A stretch of DNA of 64,000 nt from Streptomyces sp. DH12 (GTDB lineage: Bacteria > Actinomycetota > Actinomycetes > Streptomycetales > Streptomycetaceae), in assembly GCF_020873895.1 (NCBI RefSeq), contig NZ_JAHWGT010000018.1:96376-160375 (forward strand), written 5' to 3'. Positions 7,820 through 14,861 of the stretch are shown here, in pieces. The translations under genes were made by a program, and so were the position numbers. Positions within the stretch are counted from its first letter, which is position 1. Each line of letters opens with the position of its first letter. The notes under the pieces are model-generated. The model worked only from the letters and a program-made list of their open reading frames with translations, did not search any database and was not told the origin of the DNA.

Positions 7820-10168
7820 TCACGCGACCGCGCCGAGGGTGTCCGCCAGGCGGCGGCGGGCGGCCCGGGCGGCGGGGAGGACGGCGAGGGCGACCGCGCC
7901 GGCGACGGCGGTCGCGATGAGCGCCAGGAGGTGGAGCGCGGGCGGGCCGTGGGCGATGCCCGCGCCGACGCCGCTGCCGCGGCCCTCCTGGTCGATGAGC
8001 CAGTGGGCGAGCGGTACGCCCAGGGCCGTGCCGGCGGCGGCCGCGGCGAGGACGGTGAGGCCGACGGCGGTCACCGTCACCGCGGTGACCTGCCGGGGCG
8101 ACAGGCCGACGGCCTTGAGGGCGAGCAGGTCGCGCTCGCCCTCGCGCACGGCGCCGCCGATGGCGGTGGACACCTCGGTCAGGCCGATGAGGGCGAGCAC
8201 GGCGATGAGTCCGGCCGCCACGCCGCGCAGGGCGGTGAGCCGGTCGGCGGGGCCGGAGACCTCGTGGATGTCGAGGCGGCCCCGCGCCGCGTCCAGCAGG
8301 TCGGCGCGGACCGCGCCGGGGTCGGCGCCGGGGCGCAGCCGCAGGTGGTAGACGGTGGGTTCGAGTGCCGGGTCGTTCTCGCGGAGGGTGTCGAGGGAGG
8401 TGGAGACGGTCCGGCCGCCGTTGCCGGGTTCGATGCTGCGGCCGACGAGGTGCAGCACCTGCGGCCGGCCGCCGACAGTGAGCCGCACCCAGTCGCCGAC
8501 CCCGACGCCGAGCAGGTCGAGCAGGCCCTGCCCGGCCACCGCCTCGTCCGGTCCCCGCGCCGGGCGGCCCTCGGCGACGGTGTACGGGTAGGGGTCCTGC
8601 CGGGTGCCGAGGCCGCGCAGGGCGATCGTGCCGGTCTGGCCGGGGACGAGCGCGGCGACCTCCAGCCCGCGGTGGGCGGCGAGCACGTCGGGGCTGCGCT
8701 GGAGGAGGGCGCGCGCCTCGCGGTCGCCGAGTCCGTCGGCGGGGCGGGCGGTGAGCGCGGCGGGCAGGCCGAGCTGCTCGGGCCGGGAATCGAAGCGCTC
8801 GACGGTGCTCCACGCGCTGAGGACGAGGGTGATCAGCAGCAGGGGCAGCGCGAGCCGGGCGACGGTCGCCGGGGCGCGCCGGCCGCGGCCGAAGGCGCGG
8901 TGCCAGCCGAGGACGAGCGCGGGGGGCACGCCCGGGAGGGCGAGCGCCCGCAGCGCCGGCCGGGTCAGGCCGCGTCCGGCCGGGGCGGCGGCCGCGGAGC
9001 CGGCGGGTACGGGGGGTACGCGGCCGGCGCGCCAGGCGGCGAGGCCGGTGGCGGCGCCGATGAGGGCGACGACGGCGGCGGGGACGCCGAGCAGCGCGGC
9101 GGTGTGTCCGGGCAGGCCCTGCCAGACGCCGACGGCGTCGCCGAGCCGCCCGGGTAGCCGGCTGCCGAGCGCCTGGACGGCCGCGGTGGCGAGGGCCGCG
9201 CCGAGGACGGCGTAGGCGAGGTGCTGGGCGAGGAAGACGCGGACGACCTGGCCGGGGGTGAAGCCGATGGCCTTGAGGACGGATATGTCGCGGAGGTGGC
9301 CGCGTACGCGGGTGCTGATCGCGCCGAACACGGCGAGCGAGGCGGCGGCGAGCGCGCCCAGCCCGAAGAGGCCGAGGACGCGGCCGAGGAGCCGGGTGTC
9401 GCCCTGCGCCTCGGCGCGGGCCTGCTGCCAGTGGGTGACGTCGGTGACGGCGCCGGCGCCGAGGGCGGTGACGGCGCGCTGCACGGCGTACTCGGTGTCG
9501 TCGCCGTCGGTGAGGCGCAGTCCGGTGACGCGGCCCGGCCGGCCGGGGACTGCGCGTACGGTGTCGGCGCTCGCCCAGACCGTGCCCGGGCGCTCGCCGG
9601 GGCGGTAGCGGGGCTCCGCGGTGTCGGCGACGCCGACGACGGTGAGGGCGCGGGGGCCGCGGGCGCCGCCGCCGGGCAGGGTGAGGGTGTCGCCCGGCCC
9701 GACGACGAGGGCCGCGGCGAGGCCGCTCTCCAGGACGACGCCGCCGGGGGCGGCGGGGTCGAGCCAGCGCCCGGCGGTGATCAGGGGCCGGCCGGTGGCG
9801 GGGGGCCGTGCGGGTGCGGCGCGCAGGTCGACGGCGGCGCGGGCGCCGCGCGAGGCGACGGTGGTGGCGACGGTGTCGTAGGGGCCGGCGACGGCGGCGA
9901 CGCCGTCCAGGGCGGCGAGGCGGGCGGGGTCGACGGTACGCGCCGGGTCGGCGGTACGAGCCGGGTCGGCGGCGCGGCCGGTGTGGAGCCAGACGTGGGC
10001 GCCGTGCGACTGGGCGAACACCCGCTGCCAGGGGTTGGTGGCGTAGCCGAAGAGGGCCGCCGCGAGGAGGAGGGAGGCGACGATCCCGGCGGTGGCGCAG
10101 ACGAGGAAGAGCGCTTCGCCGCGGTGGGTGCGCAGGTCGGCGTGTGCCCAGCGCAGCACGGCCCGCAC
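7820..10168 (-). CDS. FtsX-like ABC transporter permease
   Basis: A 782-residue membrane protein with two FtsX-type units. An N-terminal helix (about 18-40) is followed by a large extracytoplasmic domain and a cluster of helices at about 265-370. A central helix (about 430-455) leads to a second external domain, then the last helices at about 630-770. The helix start ISVLKAIGFTPGQVVRVF and the later LLALKAVGLSPRQVTAV are the paired FtsX 'LKAxG' signatures. The protein pairs with the ATPase encoded five bases upstream. MacB-like systems export peptides or lipids or transduce signals; the substrate here is unknown. Confidence 0.9.
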   Translation of the reverse strand: MRAVLRWAHADLRTHRGEALFLVCATAGIVASLLLAAALFGYATNPWQRVFAQSHGAHVWLHTGRAADPARTADPARTVDPARLAALDGVAAVAGPYDTVATTVASRGARAAVDLRAAPARPPATGRPLITAGRWLDPAAPGGVVLESGLAAALVVGPGDTLTLPGGGARGPRALTVVGVADTAEPRYRPGERPGTVWASADTVRAVPGRPGRVTGLRLTDGDDTEYAVQRAVTALGAGAVTDVTHWQQARAEAQGDTRLLGRVLGLFGLGALAAASLAVFGAISTRVRGHLRDISVLKAIGFTPGQVVRVFLAQHLAYAVLGAALATAAVQALGSRLPGRLGDAVGVWQGLPGHTAALLGVPAAVVALIGAATGLAAWRAGRVPPVPAGSAAAAPAGRGLTRPALRALALPGVPPALVLGWHRAFGRGRRAPATVARLALPLLLITLVLSAWSTVERFDSRPEQLGLPAALTARPADGLGDREARALLQRSPDVLAAHRGLEVAALVPGQTGTIALRGLGTRQDPYPYTVAEGRPARGPDEAVAGQGLLDLLGVGVGDWVRLTVGGRPQVLHLVGRSIEPGNGGRTVSTSLDTLRENDPALEPTVYHLRLRPGADPGAVRADLLDAARGRLDIHEVSGPADRLTALRGVAAGLIAVLALIGLTEVSTAIGGAVREGERDLLALKAVGLSPRQVTAVTVTAVGLTVLAAAAAGTALGVPLAHWLIDQEGRGSGVGAGIAHGPPALHLLALIATAVAGAVALAVLPAARAARRRLADTLGAVA

Positions 10169-10173
10169 GGCGG

Positions 10174-10956
10174 TCAGTCCCTCGGCTCGACGACGCGGGC
10201 GGGTCCGGTGGCGTCCTCGTCGGCGAAGGTCACGTCGTCGGTGACGCGGCCGTCGAAGAAGCTGATCACACGGTCGGCCGCGCTGGCGAGCCGGGCGTCG
10301 TGGGTGACGAGGACGATGGTCTGGCCGCGCTGGTGGAAGCGGGCGAGGAGCCGCATCACCTCGCGGGTCCCCTTGCTGTCGAGGCTGCCGGCCGGCTCGT
10401 CGGCGAGGAGCAGGCGCGGCTGGTTGACCAGGGCGCGGGCGAGGGCGACGCGCTGCTGCTCGCCGCCGGAGAGCTCGCCGGGCATGCTGCGGGCCTTGGC
10501 GGCGAGGCCCAGCTCGTCGAGGAGCCGTTCGCGCTCGGCGCGGGCGTGCCGCGCGGAGGCCCCGGCGAGCAGGGCGGGCAGTTCGACGTTGTCGGCGACG
10601 GTGAGGTTGGAGACCAGGTTGAAGAACTGGAAGACGAAGCCGATGCTGCGGCGGCGCGCCACCGCCCAGCGCGCCTCGGTGTAGCCGTCGGTGGACTCGC
10701 CGTCGAGGCGGATGGTGCCGGCGTCGGGGCGCTGGAGCCCGCCGAGCAGGTGCAGCAGGGTGGACTTCCCGGCGCCGGAGGGGCCGGTGACGGCGACGAA
10801 CTCGCCGCGCCGGACGGTCAGGTCGACGCCCCGGACGGCGTGGACGGGCCCGCCCTCGCCGTGGTGGGTCCTGACCAGTCCGCGGGCCTCCAGCAGCGGC
10901 GGGGGCGCGGTGGGGCCGCCGGACGCGGAGGCGGCGGGCGCGGGGGTGTCGCTCAT
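10174..10956 (-). CDS. ABC transporter ATP-binding protein (MacB/LolD type)
   Basis: A 260-residue ATPase. Walker A is GPSGAGKST (about 59-67), the signature is LSGGEQQR (about 162-169) and Walker B is LLLADEPAGSLD (about 181-192), the ADEPAGSLD ending typical of the LolD/MacB clade. H-loop: VTHDARLA. The first 15-20 residues are a Pro/Ala-rich extension. Its start overlaps the end of padR by four bases and its stop is five bases from the permease gene, so the three form a coupled operon. Confidence 0.93.
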   Translation of the reverse strand: MSDTPAPAASASGGPTAPPPLLEARGLVRTHHGEGGPVHAVRGVDLTVRRGEFVAVTGPSGAGKSTLLHLLGGLQRPDAGTIRLDGESTDGYTEARWAVARRRSIGFVFQFFNLVSNLTVADNVELPALLAGASARHARAERERLLDELGLAAKARSMPGELSGGEQQRVALARALVNQPRLLLADEPAGSLDSKGTREVMRLLARFHQRGQTIVLVTHDARLASAADRVISFFDGRVTDDVTFADEDATGPARVVEPRD

Positions 10957-11477
10957 CGCGGGCCCTCCGTCCCTTCCAACTCCTCCTGGCAGCGCTCCAG
11001 CCAGTCGAGGTCGGCCTGGAGGTGGAGCATGGCGCCCTCGATGAGGAGGTGGGCCGTGCGGTTGTCCCGGTTCTCGGTGGCGGCCAGCTTGGAGAGGGTG
11101 CGCATGGTCCTGAGGTACTCGCGTCGCTGTCGGTTGATGAGGGTGATCTGGTCGGCGAGGCCGGTGCGGGGGGCGAGGGCGAGCTTCATGAAGAACTCGT
11201 CCCGCACCCGCGGTTCGTCCGCGGTCTCCTCGAACCAGGCGTGCAGCGCCTCGCGGCCGGCGGCGGTGAGGCGGTAGATCTTCTTGTTGGGCCGACTCGA
11301 CTGGGCGATCTCCTCGCCCTCGATGAGCCCGGACTTCTCCAGCCGGCCGAGGGTGACGTAGACCTGGCCGACGTTGGGCTGAGGGTACGCGGCGCCCAGC
11401 AGCTGCTCAAGGTCCTGCTTGAGCTCGTAGCCGTGCGCGGGCCCGCCGGCGAGGAGAGCGAGCAGCTGCATGCGCAC
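10953..11477 (-). CDS. PadR-family transcriptional regulator
   Basis: A 174-residue protein. The N-terminal winged helix starts MQLLALLAGGPAHGYELK and includes QVYVTLGRLEKSGLIEGE, the PadR recognition region. The C-terminal Vir-like helical domain runs from about 100, with PRVRDEFFMKLALA. PadR proteins generally repress neighbouring transporters and release DNA on binding small molecules. As first gene of the padR-ATPase-permease operon it probably controls its own operon. Its upstream region (11478-11607) is shared with the divergent binding-protein gene. Confidence 0.9.
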   Translation of the reverse strand: MRMQLLALLAGGPAHGYELKQDLEQLLGAAYPQPNVGQVYVTLGRLEKSGLIEGEEIAQSSRPNKKIYRLTAAGREALHAWFEETADEPRVRDEFFMKLALAPRTGLADQITLINRQRREYLRTMRTLSKLAATENRDNRTAHLLIEGAMLHLQADLDWLERCQEELEGTEGPR

Positions 11478-11539
11478 GCGGGGGCTCTCCTTCGGTCGCG
11501 ATACGGGCTCGATGTGCTGTGCGCCCTAGTATCGCGCAA

Positions 11540-11554
11540 TGCCTAACAGGTATA
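11540..11554. promoter_or_regulatory. Imperfect palindrome, candidate operator (site 1 of 3)
   Basis: The sequence reads TGCCTAACAGGTATA (within 11538-11557). It fits the palindrome TACCT-AAC-AGGTA at most positions. Related sites lie at about 12930-12943 (reverse orientation) and 13057-13074. It sits between padR and the divergent sugar-binding-protein gene. Either PadR or a sugar-responsive repressor encoded elsewhere could bind it. Confidence 0.4.
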
Positions 11555-11607
11555 CATGCCCCTGACCTGACGAGGACGTCCGGTGCCGGTGCCACAGGGA
11601 GGAACCT

Positions 11608-12882
11608 ATGCGGTGGACGCGTGCCGCGGGTAGGGGTCTCCTGGTCGCGGCCCTGCTGCTGGTGGCGGCGGTGGCGTCCGGCGTGCCCGGCGAGGGGCGG
11701 CGGGACGGCGGGCGCGGCCCGGTGACGCTGGCCACGGCGGGCGACCTGACCGGCTACCTCGGCCCGCTGCTGGAGGACTGGAACCGGCGGCGGCCCGCGG
11801 AGCGGGTGACGCTCGTGGAGCTGCCGGACTCGGCGGACGAGACGCGCGCGCAGATGATCACCGATCTGCGGTCGGGTGAGGGCGGCCGCTTCGACGTCCT
11901 CAACATCGACGTGGCGTGGACGTCGGAGTTCGCCGCGGCCGGCTGGATCGCCCCGCTGGAGCGCCGGCGGTTCCCCCTGGACGCGTTCCTGGCGCCGGTG
12001 GTGGACACCGCGACGTACGAGGGGCGACTGCACGCCGTGCCGTACGTGACCAACGCCGGGATGCTGTTCTACCGCGCGGACGTGCTCCGGGCGGAGGGCG
12101 AGCGGCCGCCGCGCACCTGGGCCGAGCTGGCGCGGCAGGCCCGCGTCCTCGCGCCGCGCCACGGCATGGACGGGTACGCGGGACAGTTCCTGCCGTACGA
12201 GGGGCTGACGGTCAACGCCACGGAGGCCGTGTACTCGGCGGGCGGCGCGGTCCTCGACGGGGAGGGCGGCCGGGTGGCCGTGGACTCGCCGGCGGCGCGC
12301 GCCGGGCTGGCGTTCCTGGCCGGGGGCGTGCGGGAGGGCTGGATCCCCCGGGAGGCGCTCACCTACACGGAGGAGGAGTCCCGGCGGGCGTTCCAGGACG
12401 GCGGGCTGCTGTTCCTGCGGAACTGGCCGTACGCCTGGGCGGGCGCCTCCGGTCCCGGGTCGAAGGTCGCGGGCCGCTTCGGCGCGGTGCCGCTGCCGGG
12501 TCGGGACGGGCCGGGGACGAGCGTGCTCGGCGGGTCGAACCTCGCCGTGTCGCAGCGGTCGGGGCATCCGGAGACGGCCGCGGAGCTGATCGCGTACCTG
12601 ACGAGCGACGCCGTGCAGCGCAGGGTCCTGACGGAGGGCGCCCTGCCGCCCGTGCGGGCCGCGCTGTACCGGGACGCGGCGCTGGTGGCGCGGTTCCCGT
12701 ACCTGCCGGCGCTGCGGGAGAGCGTGCTCTCGGCGCGGCCACGGCCCAAGAGCCCCCGCTACGAGCAGGTGAGCCTGGCCGTGCAGGCGGTGCTGCACGA
12801 CGCCCTGGCGCAGCGCCTGACGCCCGCCGCCGCGGTGCGGCGCCTCGCGGGGGAGCTGGAAGCGATCGCCCGTCGCGGCTGA
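11608..12882 (+). CDS. Carbohydrate ABC transporter substrate-binding protein
   Basis: A 424-residue member of the MalE/ThuE-like solute-binding family. After a hydrophobic leader (about 9-26) the protein shows RFDVLNIDVAWTSEFAAAGWI, HAVPYVTNAGMLFYRADVL and FLRNWPYAW, all hallmark segments of this family. Length is normal. The leader ends VASGVPG; a lipobox cysteine would be expected near that Val, yet none is present. It could therefore be secreted or membrane-tethered by an uncleaved leader. No permease or ATPase is directly attached. The next operon downstream encodes permeases, but a terminator separates them. Trehalose or maltose-type ligands are plausible, not proven. Confidence 0.85.
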   Translation: MRWTRAAGRGLLVAALLLVAAVASGVPGEGRRDGGRGPVTLATAGDLTGYLGPLLEDWNRRRPAERVTLVELPDSADETRAQMITDLRSGEGGRFDVLNIDVAWTSEFAAAGWIAPLERRRFPLDAFLAPVVDTATYEGRLHAVPYVTNAGMLFYRADVLRAEGERPPRTWAELARQARVLAPRHGMDGYAGQFLPYEGLTVNATEAVYSAGGAVLDGEGGRVAVDSPAARAGLAFLAGGVREGWIPREALTYTEEESRRAFQDGGLLFLRNWPYAWAGASGPGSKVAGRFGAVPLPGRDGPGTSVLGGSNLAVSQRSGHPETAAELIAYLTSDAVQRRVLTEGALPPVRAALYRDAALVARFPYLPALRESVLSARPRPKSPRYEQVSLAVQAVLHDALAQRLTPAAAVRRLAGELEAIARRG

Positions 12883-12929
12883 CCGCCCGGCCCCCTCTCC
12901 CGTTCCCCCCTCACCTCCCCTCTCGCTGG

Positions 12930-12943
12930 TTACCCGTTAGGTA
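12930..12943. promoter_or_regulatory. Candidate operator (site 2 of 3), reverse orientation
   Basis: Read on the minus strand this is ATACCTAACGGGTAAC, sharing CCTAAC-x-GGTA with the site at 11542. It directly precedes the terminator hairpin at 12945, upstream of the alpha-glucosidase gene. Confidence 0.35.
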
Positions 12944-12944
12944 T

Positions 12945-12971
12945 GAGCGCAGCACTGCGGCGCTCTTTTTT
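12945..12971 (+). terminator. Intrinsic terminator after the sugar-binding-protein gene
   Basis: Stem GAGCGC (12945-12950) pairs with GCGCTC (12960-12965) around a nine-base loop and is followed by six T residues (12966-12971). This is a classical rho-independent terminator on the plus strand, uncommon in such G+C-rich DNA. It separates the binding-protein gene from the glucosidase/permease operon. Confidence 0.8.
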
Positions 12972-13035
12972 CATGCCCCGGCGCGGGCAAACCCCCACAA
13001 AACCCCGTTACCAGCCGGTGTTTATGACTTCGCCG

Positions 13036-13074
13036 TTGACACGAGGTGAACCGCGCTACCTAACATGCATGCAT
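13036..13074 (+). promoter_or_regulatory. Candidate promoter with overlapping operator (site 3 of 3) for the alpha-glucosidase operon
   Basis: A perfect TTGACA (13036-13041) lies 19 bases before TAACAT (13061-13066), a spacing slightly long for sigma-HrdB. The segment CCTAACATGCATGCAT (13059-13074) overlaps the presumed -10 and matches 12 of 16 bases with the site at 11542. It includes the 10-base palindrome ATGCATGCAT. An operator here would block transcription. Binding by a LacI-type sugar repressor is inference. Confidence 0.45.
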
Positions 13075-13126
13075 AACCGCTGCCTCTCTGAGCAGCGCGC
13101 ACCCTTCACGCAGAACAGGTCAACGG

Positions 13127-14815
13127 GTGATGCTCACAGCCCCGGCCGACGACGGCCTCTCGCACCGCCTCACGCACCCCTGGTGGCGCGACGCAGTGAT
13201 CTACCAGGTGTACGTCCGCAGCTTCCTCGACAGCACCGGCGACGGCATCGGCGACCTCGCCGGCGTCCGCACCGGTCTGCCGTACCTGAAGAAGCTCGGG
13301 GTGGACGGCGTCTGGCTGAGCCCCTTCTACCCCTCGCCGCAGCACGACCACGGCTACGACGTCGCCGACTACCGCGACGTCGACCCGGTCTACGGCGACC
13401 TCGCCGAGTTCGGCCTGCTGGTGGCCGACGCCCACCGGCTGGGGATCAAGGTGCTGCTCGACGTCGTCCCGAACCACTGCTCCAGCGAGCACCCCTGGTT
13501 CCGCGAGGCGCTCGCCTCCGCCCCCGGCTCGGCGGCCCGCGCCCGGTTCCACTTCGCGGACGGCCGCGGGCCCGGCGGCGAGGAGCCCCCGAACAACTGG
13601 CACGCGATGTTCGGCGGGCCCGCCTGGAGCCGGGTCACCGAGCCGGACGGCACGCCCGGCCAGTGGTACCTGCACATGTTCACCCCCGAGCAGCCCGACC
13701 TGAACTGGCGCGAACCCGAGGTCGGCGCGTACTTCGAGGAGGTGCTGCGGTTCTGGCTGGACCGGGGCGTGGACGGCTTCCGCATCGACGTGGCGGCGGG
13801 CCTGTTCAAGCACCCGGACCTGCCGGACTCCCCCGACCCGGAGGCCGACGCCCGCACCCGCGACTCCGTCAACCCGCTCGCCTGGAACCAGCCCGAGGTG
13901 CACGGCGTGTGGCGCCGCTGGCGGGCGGTGTGCGAGGAGTACGCCGCCCGCGACGGCCGCGAGCGGCTGCTCGTGGGAGAGGTGTCGGTGCCGACCGCCC
14001 GCGAGCACGCCCTGTACGTCCGCCCCGACGAGCTGCACCAGGCGTTCTTCTTCGACCTGCTGGGCGCGCCCTGGGACGCCGCCGCCTTCCGCGGCGTCAT
14101 CGACGAGGCGCTGCGCGACATCGCCGGCACGGGCTCCAGCGTGACGTGGGTGCTGAACAACCACGACCAGGTCCGCACCGTCACCCGGTACGGCGAGTCC
14201 GGCACCGCCGGCAGCGGGCTCGGCGCCGCCCGCGCCCGCGCCGCCGCCCTGCTGATGCTGGCCCTGCCCGGCGCCGCGTACATCTACCAGGGCGAGGAGC
14301 TGGGACTGCCGGAGGTCGTCGACCTGCCCGACGAGGTGCTGACCGACCCGATCTTCCGCAGGACCGGCAGCCGCGCCCGGATACGCGACGGCTGCCGCGT
14401 GCCGCTGCCGTGGTCGGGGCACGCCTCGCCGTTCGGGTTCAGCGCGGGCGCCGAGGCCCGGCCGTGGCTGCCGCAGCCGGGATGGTTCGCCGAACACGCC
14501 ACGGACCGCGCGCTCGCCGACACCCGCTCGTCCTGGCACCTGTACCGCGAGGGCCTCCAGCTGCGGCGCGGCCTGCCGCAGCTGGGCGAGGGCCCGCTGC
14601 GCTGGCTGGAGGCGCCGCCCGGCGTCCTCGCCTTCACCCGCGGCGAGGGCCTGGTGTGCGCCGTCAACTTCGGTACCGCGCCGGTGCCCTCCCCCGCTGC
14701 CGGGCTGCCGCTGCTGTCGAGCGGGCCGTGCCCGCCCGGCACGCTGCCCGGCTCCACCGCCGCCTGGTGGATCTCCGGTGGCGCCCCCTCCCCCTCCCCC
14801 GCACCCGCCCCCTGA
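13127..14815 (+). CDS. GH13 alpha-glucosidase (oligo-1,6-/AglA-type)
   Basis: A 562-residue cytoplasmic glycoside hydrolase. It starts with HPWWRDAVIYQVYVRSF, typical of GH13 glucosidases. Conserved regions: DVVPNH (region I), GFRIDV with the Asp nucleophile (region II, about 220-225), LLVGEVS with the acid/base Glu (about 283-289) and LNNHDQ (region IV, about 343-348). There is no signal peptide, so it acts on imported oligosaccharides such as maltose, isomaltose or related alpha-glucosides. A GTG directly precedes the ATG (13124), so the start is uncertain by one codon. The permease genes follow 46 bases later, as in Streptomyces agl-type clusters. Confidence 0.9.
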   Translation: MMLTAPADDGLSHRLTHPWWRDAVIYQVYVRSFLDSTGDGIGDLAGVRTGLPYLKKLGVDGVWLSPFYPSPQHDHGYDVADYRDVDPVYGDLAEFGLLVADAHRLGIKVLLDVVPNHCSSEHPWFREALASAPGSAARARFHFADGRGPGGEEPPNNWHAMFGGPAWSRVTEPDGTPGQWYLHMFTPEQPDLNWREPEVGAYFEEVLRFWLDRGVDGFRIDVAAGLFKHPDLPDSPDPEADARTRDSVNPLAWNQPEVHGVWRRWRAVCEEYAARDGRERLLVGEVSVPTAREHALYVRPDELHQAFFFDLLGAPWDAAAFRGVIDEALRDIAGTGSSVTWVLNNHDQVRTVTRYGESGTAGSGLGAARARAAALLMLALPGAAYIYQGEELGLPEVVDLPDEVLTDPIFRRTGSRARIRDGCRVPLPWSGHASPFGFSAGAEARPWLPQPGWFAEHATDRALADTRSSWHLYREGLQLRRGLPQLGEGPLRWLEAPPGVLAFTRGEGLVCAVNFGTAPVPSPAAGLPLLSSGPCPPGTLPGSTAAWWISGGAPSPSPAPAP

Positions 14816-14861
14816 CGCACCACCGCCTCCCGGCCCCGAACCCCCTTCGAAAGGTACGGAC

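Noticed and set aside
14778-14861. Upstream start for the fused binding-protein/permease giving a Pro-rich N-terminus
   Set aside because: It would overlap the glucosidase gene and bury the lipoprotein signal behind about 28 Pro-rich residues; ATG 14862 follows GAAAGG and starts the signal peptide.
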